From assembly GCA_019232905.1 (NCBI GenBank), contig JAFANA010000098.1:1-64000 (forward strand): DNA of 64,000 nt. The letters are read 5' to 3'. Of the stretch, positions 24,511-32,664 are shown one piece after another. The translations under genes and the position numbers were made by a program. Below the pieces are notes generated by a model, which searched no databases, was not told where the DNA came from, and saw nothing but the letters and a program-made list of their open reading frames with translations. This DNA is from Vulcanimicrobiota bacterium (GTDB lineage: Bacteria > Vulcanimicrobiota > Vulcanimicrobiia > Vulcanimicrobiales > Vulcanimicrobiaceae). Every line of letters begins with the position of its first letter. Position 1 is the first letter of the stretch.

Positions 24511-26853
24511 GCCTGCCTCATGCTCCTCGCGCTGCTGTGGAGCTCGTGGAAGACATCGGCGATCGCGCATGACAACGGCACGCCCGTCTTTACCGTCGAC
24601 GGAAGCCCGTTTTATGTGTATGCCGCTTCCTTCTTCTACGAGCGCACGCCGCGCGACCAGTGGCGTACCGATCTCGAATCGTATCGAGCGCTCGGCATGA
24701 ATACGATTGATCTCTACCTCATTTGGAATTGGCACGAACCCGACGCGCACACGATCGACTTCGACGGCCACACCAATCCGCGCCGTGATCTGCACGCGCT
24801 ATTTTCCATGATCCACGAACTCGGCTTCAAGGTCATCGTTCGTCCGGGACCGGTGATCCGCAACGAATGGCGTAACGGGGGTTACCCGGATTGGCTGTTG
24901 GAGCGGCCCGAATACCAGATGCCGCTGCACGATATCCTCGAGGGCCGTTACCCCGCGACCGCAACGTTGCAGAACGCGCACGCGGACGCGGCGGCCGACG
25001 AATGGATGCACAATGCGACGCATCTTCGGTATGCGTCCGCGTGGTTGCACGATGTCCTCACCGAGATCGAGCCGTGGTCGAGTGACGTGATTGCAATTGC
25101 GCTCGACGACGATCAAGGCGCGTATCTCGATAACGATACGTGGCCGGCTCCGCACTGGCACGCCTATATCGATTGGTTAAAGTCGACCGCACAGTCCGTC
25201 GTCGGAACGCGCGTGCCGCTTTTTATCAACACGTATCAGATGAAAGTGACGGCGTCGGCTCCCGTGTGGGCCTGGGGCAATTGGTATCAAAGCGACGCCT
25301 ACCGGATCGAAGACCACGACATCGCCCAGCTTGCGTTTTCCACCGCGCTGCTGCAAACGCAGCCGGATCTTCCCGTCATGACGAGCGAATTTCAAGCGGG
25401 CTGGCTGCAAGGCGCGGACGAAACCGCTCCGCGTGCGGCCGCGCCGGAAAATACGACGCTCGCACTGCACGAGATGCTACAATTCGGAGCGCACGGCGTC
25501 GTCAATTTTCCGGTTCAAGATACCTTGAATCCCGCCGGCTATGAAGCGCCGTGGGCCAATTGGTTTTACGCGTGGGACGCGGCGCTAACGTTACAAGGCT
25601 CGCCGTCACGACGGTTCGTGCCCACCGCGGCATTCGGCCAGCTGATTAAACGGTACGGACCATTGTTAGCAACGTTGACACCGACGACCGATCTCGCGAT
25701 CGCGTGGTTAGGAAGTGCATACGATCCGTCGGTGATGACGAACGACCGTTTCGCAGCGCTCGCCGACGCGACGATCGCGCAACAGCAACGATGCCGTGCC
25801 CTAGCGCTTACGTGCCGGTTCGTCGATCTCCGTTACGCGTCGCATGATCAACTGCGCGGAATTCGCGCGCTCGTTCTTCCGAACATCGGCCCTTTAGCAT
25901 TCGAACCGTGCACGGCGGCGGTCTTGAACTCGCTTCGCAGTAAGATGGCAATCGGCTCGACCGTTGATGCCGTTCGACGGTACGTACGCTCAAGCACCGG
26001 CGGTATCCGAGACGCTGCGCTGCTGGTAACGCCCGAAGGCCAACCGGCTGTACTCGACGTTTTCAATCCAGGCACATCGCCGCGGCAGATAACGAAAACC
26101 ACGCTGTCATTCGATGGACGCTCGTTCACGGTCCCTGCAATGATTATTCGACCGGGCAGTGCAGTCGATATTCCATTTGGTCACGCATTCGAATCGGCCA
26201 TATTCCGGACTGCATCAAACGACGTCCCGATCACTTCGAAAGCATTTCTGAATAACGCACGCGGTTTTCAACCCGTTCCGCCGGGGACGGCTCGTGCGTA
26301 TGCCGACGACGTCTATCGCGACGGCAGCAAAACGTTCGTGCTCGACAACGGACTCGTCCGAGTCATCGTCTCGGCCGATGCAGGCGCGCGCGCATTTGTG
26401 TTCGAGGATCTGAAGACGCAACACAATCTGTTCACGACGATCGGCGCGCTGCGCGACGACGTCGCATCGCCGCAGCCGATGTCGCCGCGCGACTACATCG
26501 GCAAATACACGCACCCATTTCCGGCCGGCACATTCAATCGCAGCTACCAATGTGCGGTAGAACACCATCCGCCGCTTGCTTCGCTACTCTGCGCGTACGA
26601 CGCGCCCGACTTGGCAGCGACTCCGGTACACTTCGAAAAGGAATTTACACTCGCACCGAACGCGACGTCATTTACCGTGCGCCTTGGTGCGAGCGCCGAT
26701 GCAGCATCGATCTCCGCCGTACTGCCCGCACCATCGCAAGCCAAGCCGTACGATTTGTTCAGCTTCACGTACCCCGCAGGGCAGCCACGATGGGCCACGT
26801 TCTCGCTACAAGGACCCCCGACCGTCAGCGCGAATCCGGGCGGGTCACCCTAG
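24505..26853 (+). CDS. Divergent GH35-like beta-galactosidase family protein, secreted
   Basis: 782 residues from ATG 24505 with a signal peptide ending near residue 21. The first 350 residues follow the GH35 TIM barrel: TVDGSPFYVYAASFFYER, NTIDLYLIWNWHEP, VIVRPGPVIRNEWRNGGYPD, and the nucleophile region MTSEFQAGWLQ. The position of the ENEYG acid/base motif reads LDDDQGAY, so the catalytic Glu seems replaced by Asp. The C-terminal half holds beta-sandwich domains (FSFDGRSFTV-like strands). It probably acts on exported beta-galactosides or related glycans. Confidence 0.85.
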   Translation: MHACLMLLALLWSSWKTSAIAHDNGTPVFTVDGSPFYVYAASFFYERTPRDQWRTDLESYRALGMNTIDLYLIWNWHEPDAHTIDFDGHTNPRRDLHALFSMIHELGFKVIVRPGPVIRNEWRNGGYPDWLLERPEYQMPLHDILEGRYPATATLQNAHADAAADEWMHNATHLRYASAWLHDVLTEIEPWSSDVIAIALDDDQGAYLDNDTWPAPHWHAYIDWLKSTAQSVVGTRVPLFINTYQMKVTASAPVWAWGNWYQSDAYRIEDHDIAQLAFSTALLQTQPDLPVMTSEFQAGWLQGADETAPRAAAPENTTLALHEMLQFGAHGVVNFPVQDTLNPAGYEAPWANWFYAWDAALTLQGSPSRRFVPTAAFGQLIKRYGPLLATLTPTTDLAIAWLGSAYDPSVMTNDRFAALADATIAQQQRCRALALTCRFVDLRYASHDQLRGIRALVLPNIGPLAFEPCTAAVLNSLRSKMAIGSTVDAVRRYVRSSTGGIRDAALLVTPEGQPAVLDVFNPGTSPRQITKTTLSFDGRSFTVPAMIIRPGSAVDIPFGHAFESAIFRTASNDVPITSKAFLNNARGFQPVPPGTARAYADDVYRDGSKTFVLDNGLVRVIVSADAGARAFVFEDLKTQHNLFTTIGALRDDVASPQPMSPRDYIGKYTHPFPAGTFNRSYQCAVEHHPPLASLLCAYDAPDLAATPVHFEKEFTLAPNATSFTVRLGASADAASISAVLPAPSQAKPYDLFSFTYPAGQPRWATFSLQGPPTVSANPGGSP

Positions 26854-26863
26854 GGTGCCGTGT

Positions 26864-26947
26864 GGGGAAGTGGCGGAACGGCAGACGCAGCCGCCTCAAA
26901 AGCGGCCGGGGCAACTCGTGTGGGTTCAAATCCCACCTTCCCCACCA
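26864..26947 (+). tRNA. tRNA-Leu (anticodon CAA)
   Basis: Class II tRNA: acceptor GGGGAAG/CTTCCCC, anticodon stem GCCGC/GCGGC enclosing CTCAAAA (CAA), a variable arm, T-arm GTGGGTTCAAATCCCAC, discriminator A and an encoded CCA. It lies 10 bases after the GH35 stop codon, so it may be read from the same transcript. Confidence 0.97.
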
Positions 26948-27057
26948 AGAACTCGCCCGTACTTACGGCGTTTCTCGTTTCACTGCGCTAGCACCGTGTT
27001 AACGAAGACGATTCGCGGCTATAAACGGATTGAGCTAAACGGGATAGCCACGAGTGT

Positions 27058-27084
27058 GGGGCCGGACTGTCCGCGTCCGGCCCC
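27058..27084. terminator. Perfect 10-bp hairpin without a clear T-run
   Basis: GGGGCCGGAC and GTCCGGCCCC enclose a 7-base loop, just past the stop of the kelch gene and 110 bases after tRNA-Leu. It may stop transcription from both sides, but no poly-U tract follows on either strand. Confidence 0.45.
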
Positions 27085-27098
27085 CGCTCTGAACTCGA

Positions 27099-28715
27099 TT
27101 ATGGCGTGAAGGCTTCGAGCGTATTGAGATACGTGGCGTCGTAGCCTCCGACCACATAAAGCGTGTTGTTGATGACTCCGGAAGCCGCACCGTAGCGCGT
27201 CGTCGGCATCGATGGTGCGGTCGTCCACGTATCGGTTGATGGATCGTAGACCTGGACGATATTCAGATTTCCAGTCGCTGTATTTCCACCAACCACATAT
27301 ATCTTTCCGTTGATCGTCTCCGCGACGGCTAAGTAGGTCGCAGTGGGCATAGGCGTTTTAGTAGACCACGTGTCGGTTGCCGGGTTGTAAGCCTCCACCG
27401 TATTCAGATACGTTGCTACGCTCCCGGACTGAGCTCCGCCAATTGCATAGAGAATGCCGTTCGCGACTGCGACGGCAAGACCCGAACGTGCGGTTGGCAT
27501 CGAGGTCTTGGCCGACCATGAGTCCGTCGCGGTGTCGTACGCTTCCACTTGAGCATGATCGGTGTAGCTGTAACCGCCAACGACGTAAAGGACCCCGTTC
27601 ACAACACCGACTGCCGCGGCGTCGCGATGAATTGGAGATGGCGCTAGCGTTGTCCAGCTATCACTGCCCGGATCATAGCGTTCGAGCGCACTGAAACAGC
27701 CTGCAAAATCACAACCTTCAACCGCATAGAGATAGCCGTTTGCAACTCCCACGTTCAGAAAATACCGAGGTGTGGGCATCGGAGATTTAGTGACCCACGT
27801 GTTGGTTGCCGGATTGTAAGCGACAAGAGCATTATCGACGCCGCTCGAACTCAGGCCCCCGACCGCGTATAAAACACCATTTATTGCGCCGCCACCCAAG
27901 AAAGCTGTGGCTTGGGGTAAGGACGACAGAGTCGTCCAAGCTTGGAAACACGGTGTCACGCCGGCGGTGCCACTCAGACCGCCGGTGTAGTTCGAACCGC
28001 CGCCTCCCATTGCGCCGGCAGTCACGAATGACTTGTCGTTCTCGGGAGTTCCCGCACGATCGGAGTTCTTGTACTGGCTTGCATTGTTGTCGTCGACGGG
28101 CTTGACTCCGAGTTGCGTATAGTCGCTATTGAACTGCGAGTATACGGCTGCACTCCAAGCCCAATTCAACTTCAAGCCGTTTTGTTGCGTAGTAGTGAAC
28201 GACGCGGTCCAAGTGACGTTCTGAATTCCACCGGGAAGAGCCGTCGTGACGGGAAATCCCACAGCACCCACGAGCACGTTCCCGCCGATCGACGAGGGGA
28301 CGGTCTCGCTCCAACCGCCGCCGTCATAAGCAACGCTGGCAGTTGTTGGGGATGGGTTGAACGTTACCGCGAAATTTGGGACCGTTACTGTATATGGCGT
28401 GCCACCCGCGGTAAAGGATACGGTAGCATTGTTCATGTTCACCGTAACCGGCGCGCTTGCTAAGCCCTGCGCCTTAATTACGCTAGTTAGCCAGATCGTG
28501 TCCCCACTTTCAATTGCGTTGCCGTTGAAATTTGCGCTGTTTGATAACGTACAAGACGAGGTGGCGGACATGGGTCTAGTAGCGTGCAGAGCATTCGATG
28601 CTGTGCTCGTCGCCGGCACGGTACCGTGACCTGAGCACGCTGCGAGCATGACAATGGTAAGCGCCGCCAACATTCGTCGGGCTGACGACGAAGTATACCT
28701 GTAGCGAAGATCCAT
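27099..28715 (-). CDS. Kelch-repeat lipoprotein
   Basis: The ATG at 28715 has AAGGAG nine bases upstream (538 aa); the ORF-track start is longer. A lipobox MLAACSG ends a signal peptide. Residues 50-260 look like a separate beta domain; the rest contains about six kelch repeats (LYAVGGLSSSG, VYDPSTDTWTTAPSMPT, YNPATDTWSTKTPMP), which form a six-bladed propeller. Kelch lipoproteins of this type are usually surface-exposed binding proteins. Promoter region upstream is AT-richer than its surroundings. Confidence 0.9.
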   Translation of the reverse strand: MDLRYRYTSSSARRMLAALTIVMLAACSGHGTVPATSTASNALHATRPMSATSSCTLSNSANFNGNAIESGDTIWLTSVIKAQGLASAPVTVNMNNATVSFTAGGTPYTVTVPNFAVTFNPSPTTASVAYDGGGWSETVPSSIGGNVLVGAVGFPVTTALPGGIQNVTWTASFTTTQQNGLKLNWAWSAAVYSQFNSDYTQLGVKPVDDNNASQYKNSDRAGTPENDKSFVTAGAMGGGGSNYTGGLSGTAGVTPCFQAWTTLSSLPQATAFLGGGAINGVLYAVGGLSSSGVDNALVAYNPATNTWVTKSPMPTPRYFLNVGVANGYLYAVEGCDFAGCFSALERYDPGSDSWTTLAPSPIHRDAAAVGVVNGVLYVVGGYSYTDHAQVEAYDTATDSWSAKTSMPTARSGLAVAVANGILYAIGGAQSGSVATYLNTVEAYNPATDTWSTKTPMPTATYLAVAETINGKIYVVGGNTATGNLNIVQVYDPSTDTWTTAPSMPTTRYGAASGVINNTLYVVGGYDATYLNTLEAFTP

Positions 28716-28926
28716 GACTGGGCTCCTTTGACGACCGGAAATCGCCAATAGAGCCGACATTGTGCGGCAAGAAGCGCACCACACTCGTCGGCCACAAGTG
28801 AATCATGTAAGTGTAACATCCGCGAGGTTACTGAAGTGAATGCCGAACGGAGCTCTCCACTAGTCCTGAAGTGCTTAGCAGCACATGCACCTGTCGAGCG
28901 TCTACGTGAAGTCGCCTGTTATTCTG

Positions 28927-29481
28927 TTAGACCCGTTCGTATCTCAATCGCACTGCATCTTCTCCGACGCGATCGCTGCCGATCAGTCGAAGTGATGGAC
29001 GAGTGCCTGCGAAGTACGGCTTTCCTTCGCCGAGTACGAACGGGCGGAAGTAGAGATGGTACTCATCGATCAAGCCGAGTCTCGTAAGGCTCGCCGCTAA
29101 CTCAGGCCCCGCGACGCCGATGTCGCCGTGGATTTCCGATTTCAAGTTGCGCACACATGCTTCAATGTCGCGATCGACGAGCGTGGCGTGAGGGCCGACC
29201 GACTTCAGCGTAGTTGACACGACCCATTTTCGTTGCGCGCGCCACGCGGACGCAAAGTCACGACGCAGCGTATCCCAGTCGGGTTGATCTTCATCCCAAT
29301 AGCGCATCGTTTCGTAGATGCGACGACCGTACACACCGGCGGCCAAACGGCTCTCGAGGTCGGTGAAGTGACGAAAAAGCGCGTCATCGGGCGGCGCATG
29401 CAGCGGCGGCTCCAGCGCGCCGTCCACCGCCGCGACGTACCCGTCGAGGGACTGCGCCATTGCGAAAATCAATTTTCCCAT
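28927..29481 (-). CDS. DHFR-family (RibD C-terminal-like) reductase
   Basis: 184 residues with the pattern of YyaP/YwjB-type dihydrofolate-reductase-like proteins: MGKLIFAMAQSLDGYVA at the start, GRRIYETMRYW, KWVVSTTLKSV, and GVAGPELAASLTRLGLIDEYHLY, which matches the C-terminal ligand-binding region, ending in a FVLGEGKPYF motif. Such proteins are predicted NADPH-dependent reductases, but few have a proven substrate. It lies downstream of a strong terminator and so is likely a separate unit. Confidence 0.9.
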   Translation of the reverse strand: MGKLIFAMAQSLDGYVAAVDGALEPPLHAPPDDALFRHFTDLESRLAAGVYGRRIYETMRYWDEDQPDWDTLRRDFASAWRAQRKWVVSTTLKSVGPHATLVDRDIEACVRNLKSEIHGDIGVAGPELAASLTRLGLIDEYHLYFRPFVLGEGKPYFAGTRPSLRLIGSDRVGEDAVRLRYERV

Positions 29482-29512
29482 ACGGCCAAACCTCCGGGCA
29501 CAGACGAAGAAA

Positions 29513-29550
29513 CAACAAGAAGCCGGACAACACCGTCCGGCTTCTTGTTG
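29513..29550 (-). terminator. Strong intrinsic terminator of the repeat-protein gene
   Basis: A 16-bp stem (CAACAAGAAGCCGGAC / GTCCGGCTTCTTGTTG) with a 6-base loop, 15 bases past the repeat-protein stop. The lower strand continues T-rich. Confidence 0.85.
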
Positions 29551-29564
29551 CTCTACCGCAGGGG

Positions 29565-30870
29565 TCAGACCCCTTGTAGCAGTTTTGCCAAACCGAGTTT
29601 ACGTGCGGTTCTGCGTTTGCGAGCGCGTCCGGCGGCGAGGAGTTTCAGAAGGTCGCGACCGCCGCCGTCATCATCATCGTCCTCATCCTCGTCTTCGTCG
29701 CTCTCTTCGCCGCGATTCTTCACGAGATAGGCGAGCAATGCTCTGCGCAGCCTGCGCCGGCGGATCAGTCCGCGCGCGACGAGCGCGCGCAACAGCCTTC
29801 CTTCACCGCCGCTGTCGTCGTCATCGTCGTCGTCATCCTCGTCCTCGTCGCTCTCCGCACCGCGGCCCTTCACCAGCTCGGCGAGGAGTAACCGGCGCAT
29901 CTTCCTCCCGCGCAACATCCGCCTCGCGACTACGGAACGCGCAAGTTTCGCGACGTCGAAACCGTCGCCATCGTCGTCATCATCCTCATCTTCGTCCGAG
30001 TCTTCGCCTCGCGACTTCAGGAGTTTGCCGAGGATCGCGCGACGTAATGCACGGTGGCGCATCATGCGGCGACCGAGGAGCGCACGAAGCAAGGTCCGTT
30101 CGGAACCACCGCCGCCTTCGTCCTCGTCGTCGCCTTCGTCTTCGTCCTCATCGCTCGCGTCAGCGCGTGCTTTGAGAATCTCAGCGAGGAATAAGCGACG
30201 CAACTTGCGTGCGCGGAAAATTTTACCCGCGATGACGGCGCGCACGAGCTTACGCTCCGGTGAAGCATCATCCGAATCGTCGTCATCTTCGCTTTCACTG
30301 CGACTGCGAACGAGTTCCGCAAGCAATGCGCGGCGCAACAGACGCCGTCGCGCTATGCTTTTGCCGATGATCGCGCGCACGAGCACGCGGCCGCGGCCGG
30401 CATCGCTGCCTTCATCATCGTCGTCGGCTTCGTCGCTGTCGTCGTCTCCTTCTTCACCACGAGCGCTCAGCAATTTTGCGAGCAGCGCTCGGCGCAGCGT
30501 GCGGCGACGCATCATCCGTTTCCCGACAAGCGCGCGAACGATCATGTTGGTCGTGTCGTCGCTGTCGCTGTCGCCTTCGTCATCGGAATCATCATCGTCG
30601 CTTTCTTCACCGCGGCCGCTTACCAGCGCAGCCAGCAGTGCCCGACGCAACTTCGCGCGACGTACCAGACGCCGTCCGACTAAGAATCCAATGAGTTTAC
30701 GCTCGTCGTCTCCACCTTCATCCGTATCGTCATCTGAGTCTTCGCTCTCACTCTCTCCCGAACCGCGAAGTAACTCCGTGAGAAGCAATGCGCGCAAACG
30801 GGTGCGGCGCCTGCGACTGCCGAGCAACACGGCCGTTAATTTGCGGCGGTCGTCGTCGCTCAGCTTTTCC
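29565..30870 (-). repeat. Tandem coding repeats (nine units, about 150 bp)
   Basis: The gene's DNA repeats with a period of roughly 135-160 bp. Protein-level units start near conserved segments LhRAhhG+ and end in acidic runs. Units differ in acidic-tract length, as expected from replication slippage; the basic halves are more conserved than the acidic halves. Confidence 0.85.
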
Positions 30871-30911
30871 TCTGTTCCGTTCAGGGTATCTGGATCATAC
30901 GTGGTCGTCAT
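29565..30911 (-). CDS. Nine-repeat polyampholyte protein alternating basic helices and acidic tracts
   Basis: 448 residues from the ATG at 30911; a GTG at 30920 and TTG at 30917 sit better relative to AGGAG. The chain is nine consecutive units of about 45-52 residues. Each has a basic, Leu/Arg-rich helical half (such as LRRALLAELV followed by RSRSE, or MMRHRALRRAILGKLLKSRG) and an acidic linker (SDEDEDDDDD, DSDDEGDSDS). The ninth unit lacks the acidic tail. There is no signal peptide or TM helix, so it should be cytoplasmic. I know no such family. Nucleic-acid or polyphosphate binding, or phase separation, are inferences only. Confidence 0.85.
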   Translation of the reverse strand: MTTTYDPDTLNGTEEKLSDDDRRKLTAVLLGSRRRRTRLRALLLTELLRGSGESESEDSDDDTDEGGDDERKLIGFLVGRRLVRRAKLRRALLAALVSGRGEESDDDDSDDEGDSDSDDTTNMIVRALVGKRMMRRRTLRRALLAKLLSARGEEGDDDSDEADDDDEGSDAGRGRVLVRAIIGKSIARRRLLRRALLAELVRSRSESEDDDDSDDASPERKLVRAVIAGKIFRARKLRRLFLAEILKARADASDEDEDEGDDEDEGGGGSERTLLRALLGRRMMRHRALRRAILGKLLKSRGEDSDEDEDDDDDGDGFDVAKLARSVVARRMLRGRKMRRLLLAELVKGRGAESDEDEDDDDDDDDSGGEGRLLRALVARGLIRRRRLRRALLAYLVKNRGEESDEDEDEDDDDDGGGRDLLKLLAAGRARKRRTARKLGLAKLLQGV

Positions 30912-31020
30912 GTCCAACACTAACTCTCCTCGCTCATGGCGATGGAACACATACGTAACCTAGCCATAGTAGTGAGTTGTTAGCGCAAGAGTCTATCCAA
31001 ATTTGCTGTGAATCTCGAAA

Positions 31021-31530
31021 TTATCGGATAGCGGTCGTAATGTCGAGGGTGACGTCGACGGGATTTCCGATGACCGGATCAAGCTTCACGATCTTCATTC
31101 CAAACGCGTGACGATCGATTTTGCACGTAGCTCGATAGTGCGGACGTTCGGCGGTTCCGAGCGACATGACGGCAAGCGTCTCACTCTGTGCTACGCCGTG
31201 AATGGTTAACATGCCCGTCATCGTAAACCCGCCGGGGGCCGGCGCGATGTTCGTGCTCTGAAATGTCCACGTCGGATAGCTCTTCGTGTCAAACCAATCG
31301 CCGCCCGTGAGAGCCGCATCACGATCGGAGTCGTCGGTATGCAAATGCGTTGCATCGAGTTGCGCGCTTACATTCGTCGGCACGGTAGAACCGGGAGGCA
31401 GCTCGATGCTGCCACGTACAATCGGGACAGTACCGGTCACATGTTCGACGAAAACATGTTCGACGGAAAATTGTGCGCTTGAGTGCGCCGGATCGATTGC
31501 GAGGACGACGCCGAGAATGAACGCGAGCAT
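31021..31530 (-). CDS. YceI family periplasmic protein
   Basis: 169 residues with an N-terminal hydrophobic segment (MLAFILGVVLAIDPAHSSAQF) that can serve as a short signal peptide. The YceI lipocalin-like beta-barrel is clear: AHSSAQFSVEHVFVEHVTG, DRDAALTGGDWFDTKSYPTW, GGFTMTGMLTIHGV and VTLDITTAI. YceI proteins bind polyisoprenoids and are linked to acid, osmotic or membrane stress. Its ATG overlaps the stop of the CXXCH gene (TAATG), so it is the second gene of that operon. Confidence 0.94.
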   Translation of the reverse strand: MLAFILGVVLAIDPAHSSAQFSVEHVFVEHVTGTVPIVRGSIELPPGSTVPTNVSAQLDATHLHTDDSDRDAALTGGDWFDTKSYPTWTFQSTNIAPAPGGFTMTGMLTIHGVAQSETLAVMSLGTAERPHYRATCKIDRHAFGMKIVKLDPVIGNPVDVTLDITTAIR

Positions 31531-32588
31531 TAGTATCCAATCGTGAATTGAAGATTCATCGTATTATTCGTCTGCGGGTTGTGACTGATCACATCTTCGA
31601 TCGTAATACGAGAGTTACGTGACGGTCCGTAGCCGAGCAGCACCACACCGTCGCGACTAAACGTACCGGGCAATGTCTCGCTCGTTCCTTCGTACCGCGC
31701 GAGTGCAAAGAGGCGTCGTGAAAAGGCGAAGCGCAGCTGAGTGAATCCGCCGCTCGACGCCGCGCCGAATCCCGTTCCGGGATCCGAGTCCCAACCGGTT
31801 TGAATCAGCGATTCACTCGTCCAGGCTCCGCTCTGATAGACGAAGCTGTAGCCGGTGCGCGTGAAATGATCCAGCGAGCCGGGAAGCAGCGGGCGCTCAC
31901 CGGCATAGTGATAGAAGCCCGGCGTCACCGGTCCGATCGCATCGGTGATGAATTCCATCGTATCCGTTCCCGTCTTGGACAAACCGCTAAGACGATCGTA
32001 ACCAGGGCCGGCGAACAGTTGCGCGTTCAAACCGTGCAGCGTATCGCCAATCGTGAGTTTGCCGCCAACCTTCGGATCGAAGAAATTGAACGGATTTGTC
32101 CCGATCGTTTGATCGTAGATCGTGTAGTGCTGATATGTCTCACGAAAGGTTTCGGGATCCACCGGAAGCGGGAGCGTGAATGAACCGGCTTGGGCGTAAA
32201 ACGGAATCTTCGCGCTCCAGGGATTGATACGATCGCTGATCCATGCGTCGCGCAACAAGCCGGGCTCACCGCCGTCGACGACATATTGCTCGACGAAAAA
32301 GCTGCCACGCGTACCAATCGTTCCGGCCGTGAAGAGTTCGATCTCGTCAACGATTGCTTTCGGAAGGCCCTCGCCGTTGGGACCCGAGCCTTGATTCGCG
32401 CTCGAGTCGACGAGATTCACTTTTGTCGCGAGCGGCAACGCGGGGCCCGCCGAAACGACCGGAATCCGGTCTCCGGCTGCCAAAAAGTGCGCCCCGAATT
32501 CGTTCAGATGCGGGATGACGGTGTGGCACTTTTGACACGTCACGCCGTACTGATGCGCAAATAAGGCAATGGCGAAGACCGCGGACAT
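31530..32588 (-). CDS. Porin/beta-barrel-like protein with N-terminal CXXCH haem motif
   Basis: 352 residues from the ATG at 32588 (the GTG at 32597 lies three codons upstream). After a very short hydrophobic leader comes GVTCQKCHTVIPHLNEFGAHF, one c-type haem site close to the N-terminus. The remaining chain consists of alternating strands and aromatic-rich turns (TQLRFAFSRRLFALARYEGT), like an outer-membrane porin. The combination suggests a cytochrome-porin conduit or a haem-bound surface protein. It is first in an operon with yceI and has a DtxR/MntR-like palindrome upstream. Confidence 0.8.
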   Translation of the reverse strand: MSAVFAIALFAHQYGVTCQKCHTVIPHLNEFGAHFLAAGDRIPVVSAGPALPLATKVNLVDSSANQGSGPNGEGLPKAIVDEIELFTAGTIGTRGSFFVEQYVVDGGEPGLLRDAWISDRINPWSAKIPFYAQAGSFTLPLPVDPETFRETYQHYTIYDQTIGTNPFNFFDPKVGGKLTIGDTLHGLNAQLFAGPGYDRLSGLSKTGTDTMEFITDAIGPVTPGFYHYAGERPLLPGSLDHFTRTGYSFVYQSGAWTSESLIQTGWDSDPGTGFGAASSGGFTQLRFAFSRRLFALARYEGTSETLPGTFSRDGVVLLGYGPSRNSRITIEDVISHNPQTNNTMNLQFTIGY

Positions 32589-32608
32589 TAGGTTCACCGC
32601 CGAATAAT

Positions 32609-32624
32609 ATTAGGCATACCTAAT
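32609..32624. promoter_or_regulatory. DtxR/MntR-like palindromic operator
   Basis: ATTAGG-CATA-CCTAAT is a perfect 6-bp inverted repeat with a 4-base spacer. It resembles sites of the DtxR/MntR/SirR metalloregulators (TTAGG...CCTAA). Extra half-sites TTAGG (32587-32591) and CCTAA (32637-32641) flank it. It is placed between the CXXCH gene and aroA, about 20 bases from the former's start. Confidence 0.55.
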
Positions 32625-32664
32625 TGATGTCAACAACCTAACGCGGGCGGGGAGGGTTTGGGAC

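Noticed and set aside
30025-30963. 312-aa plus-strand ORF antisense to the repeat protein
   Set aside because: Ser/Arg-rich antisense shadow created by the repetitive codon pattern; start and SD are lacking.
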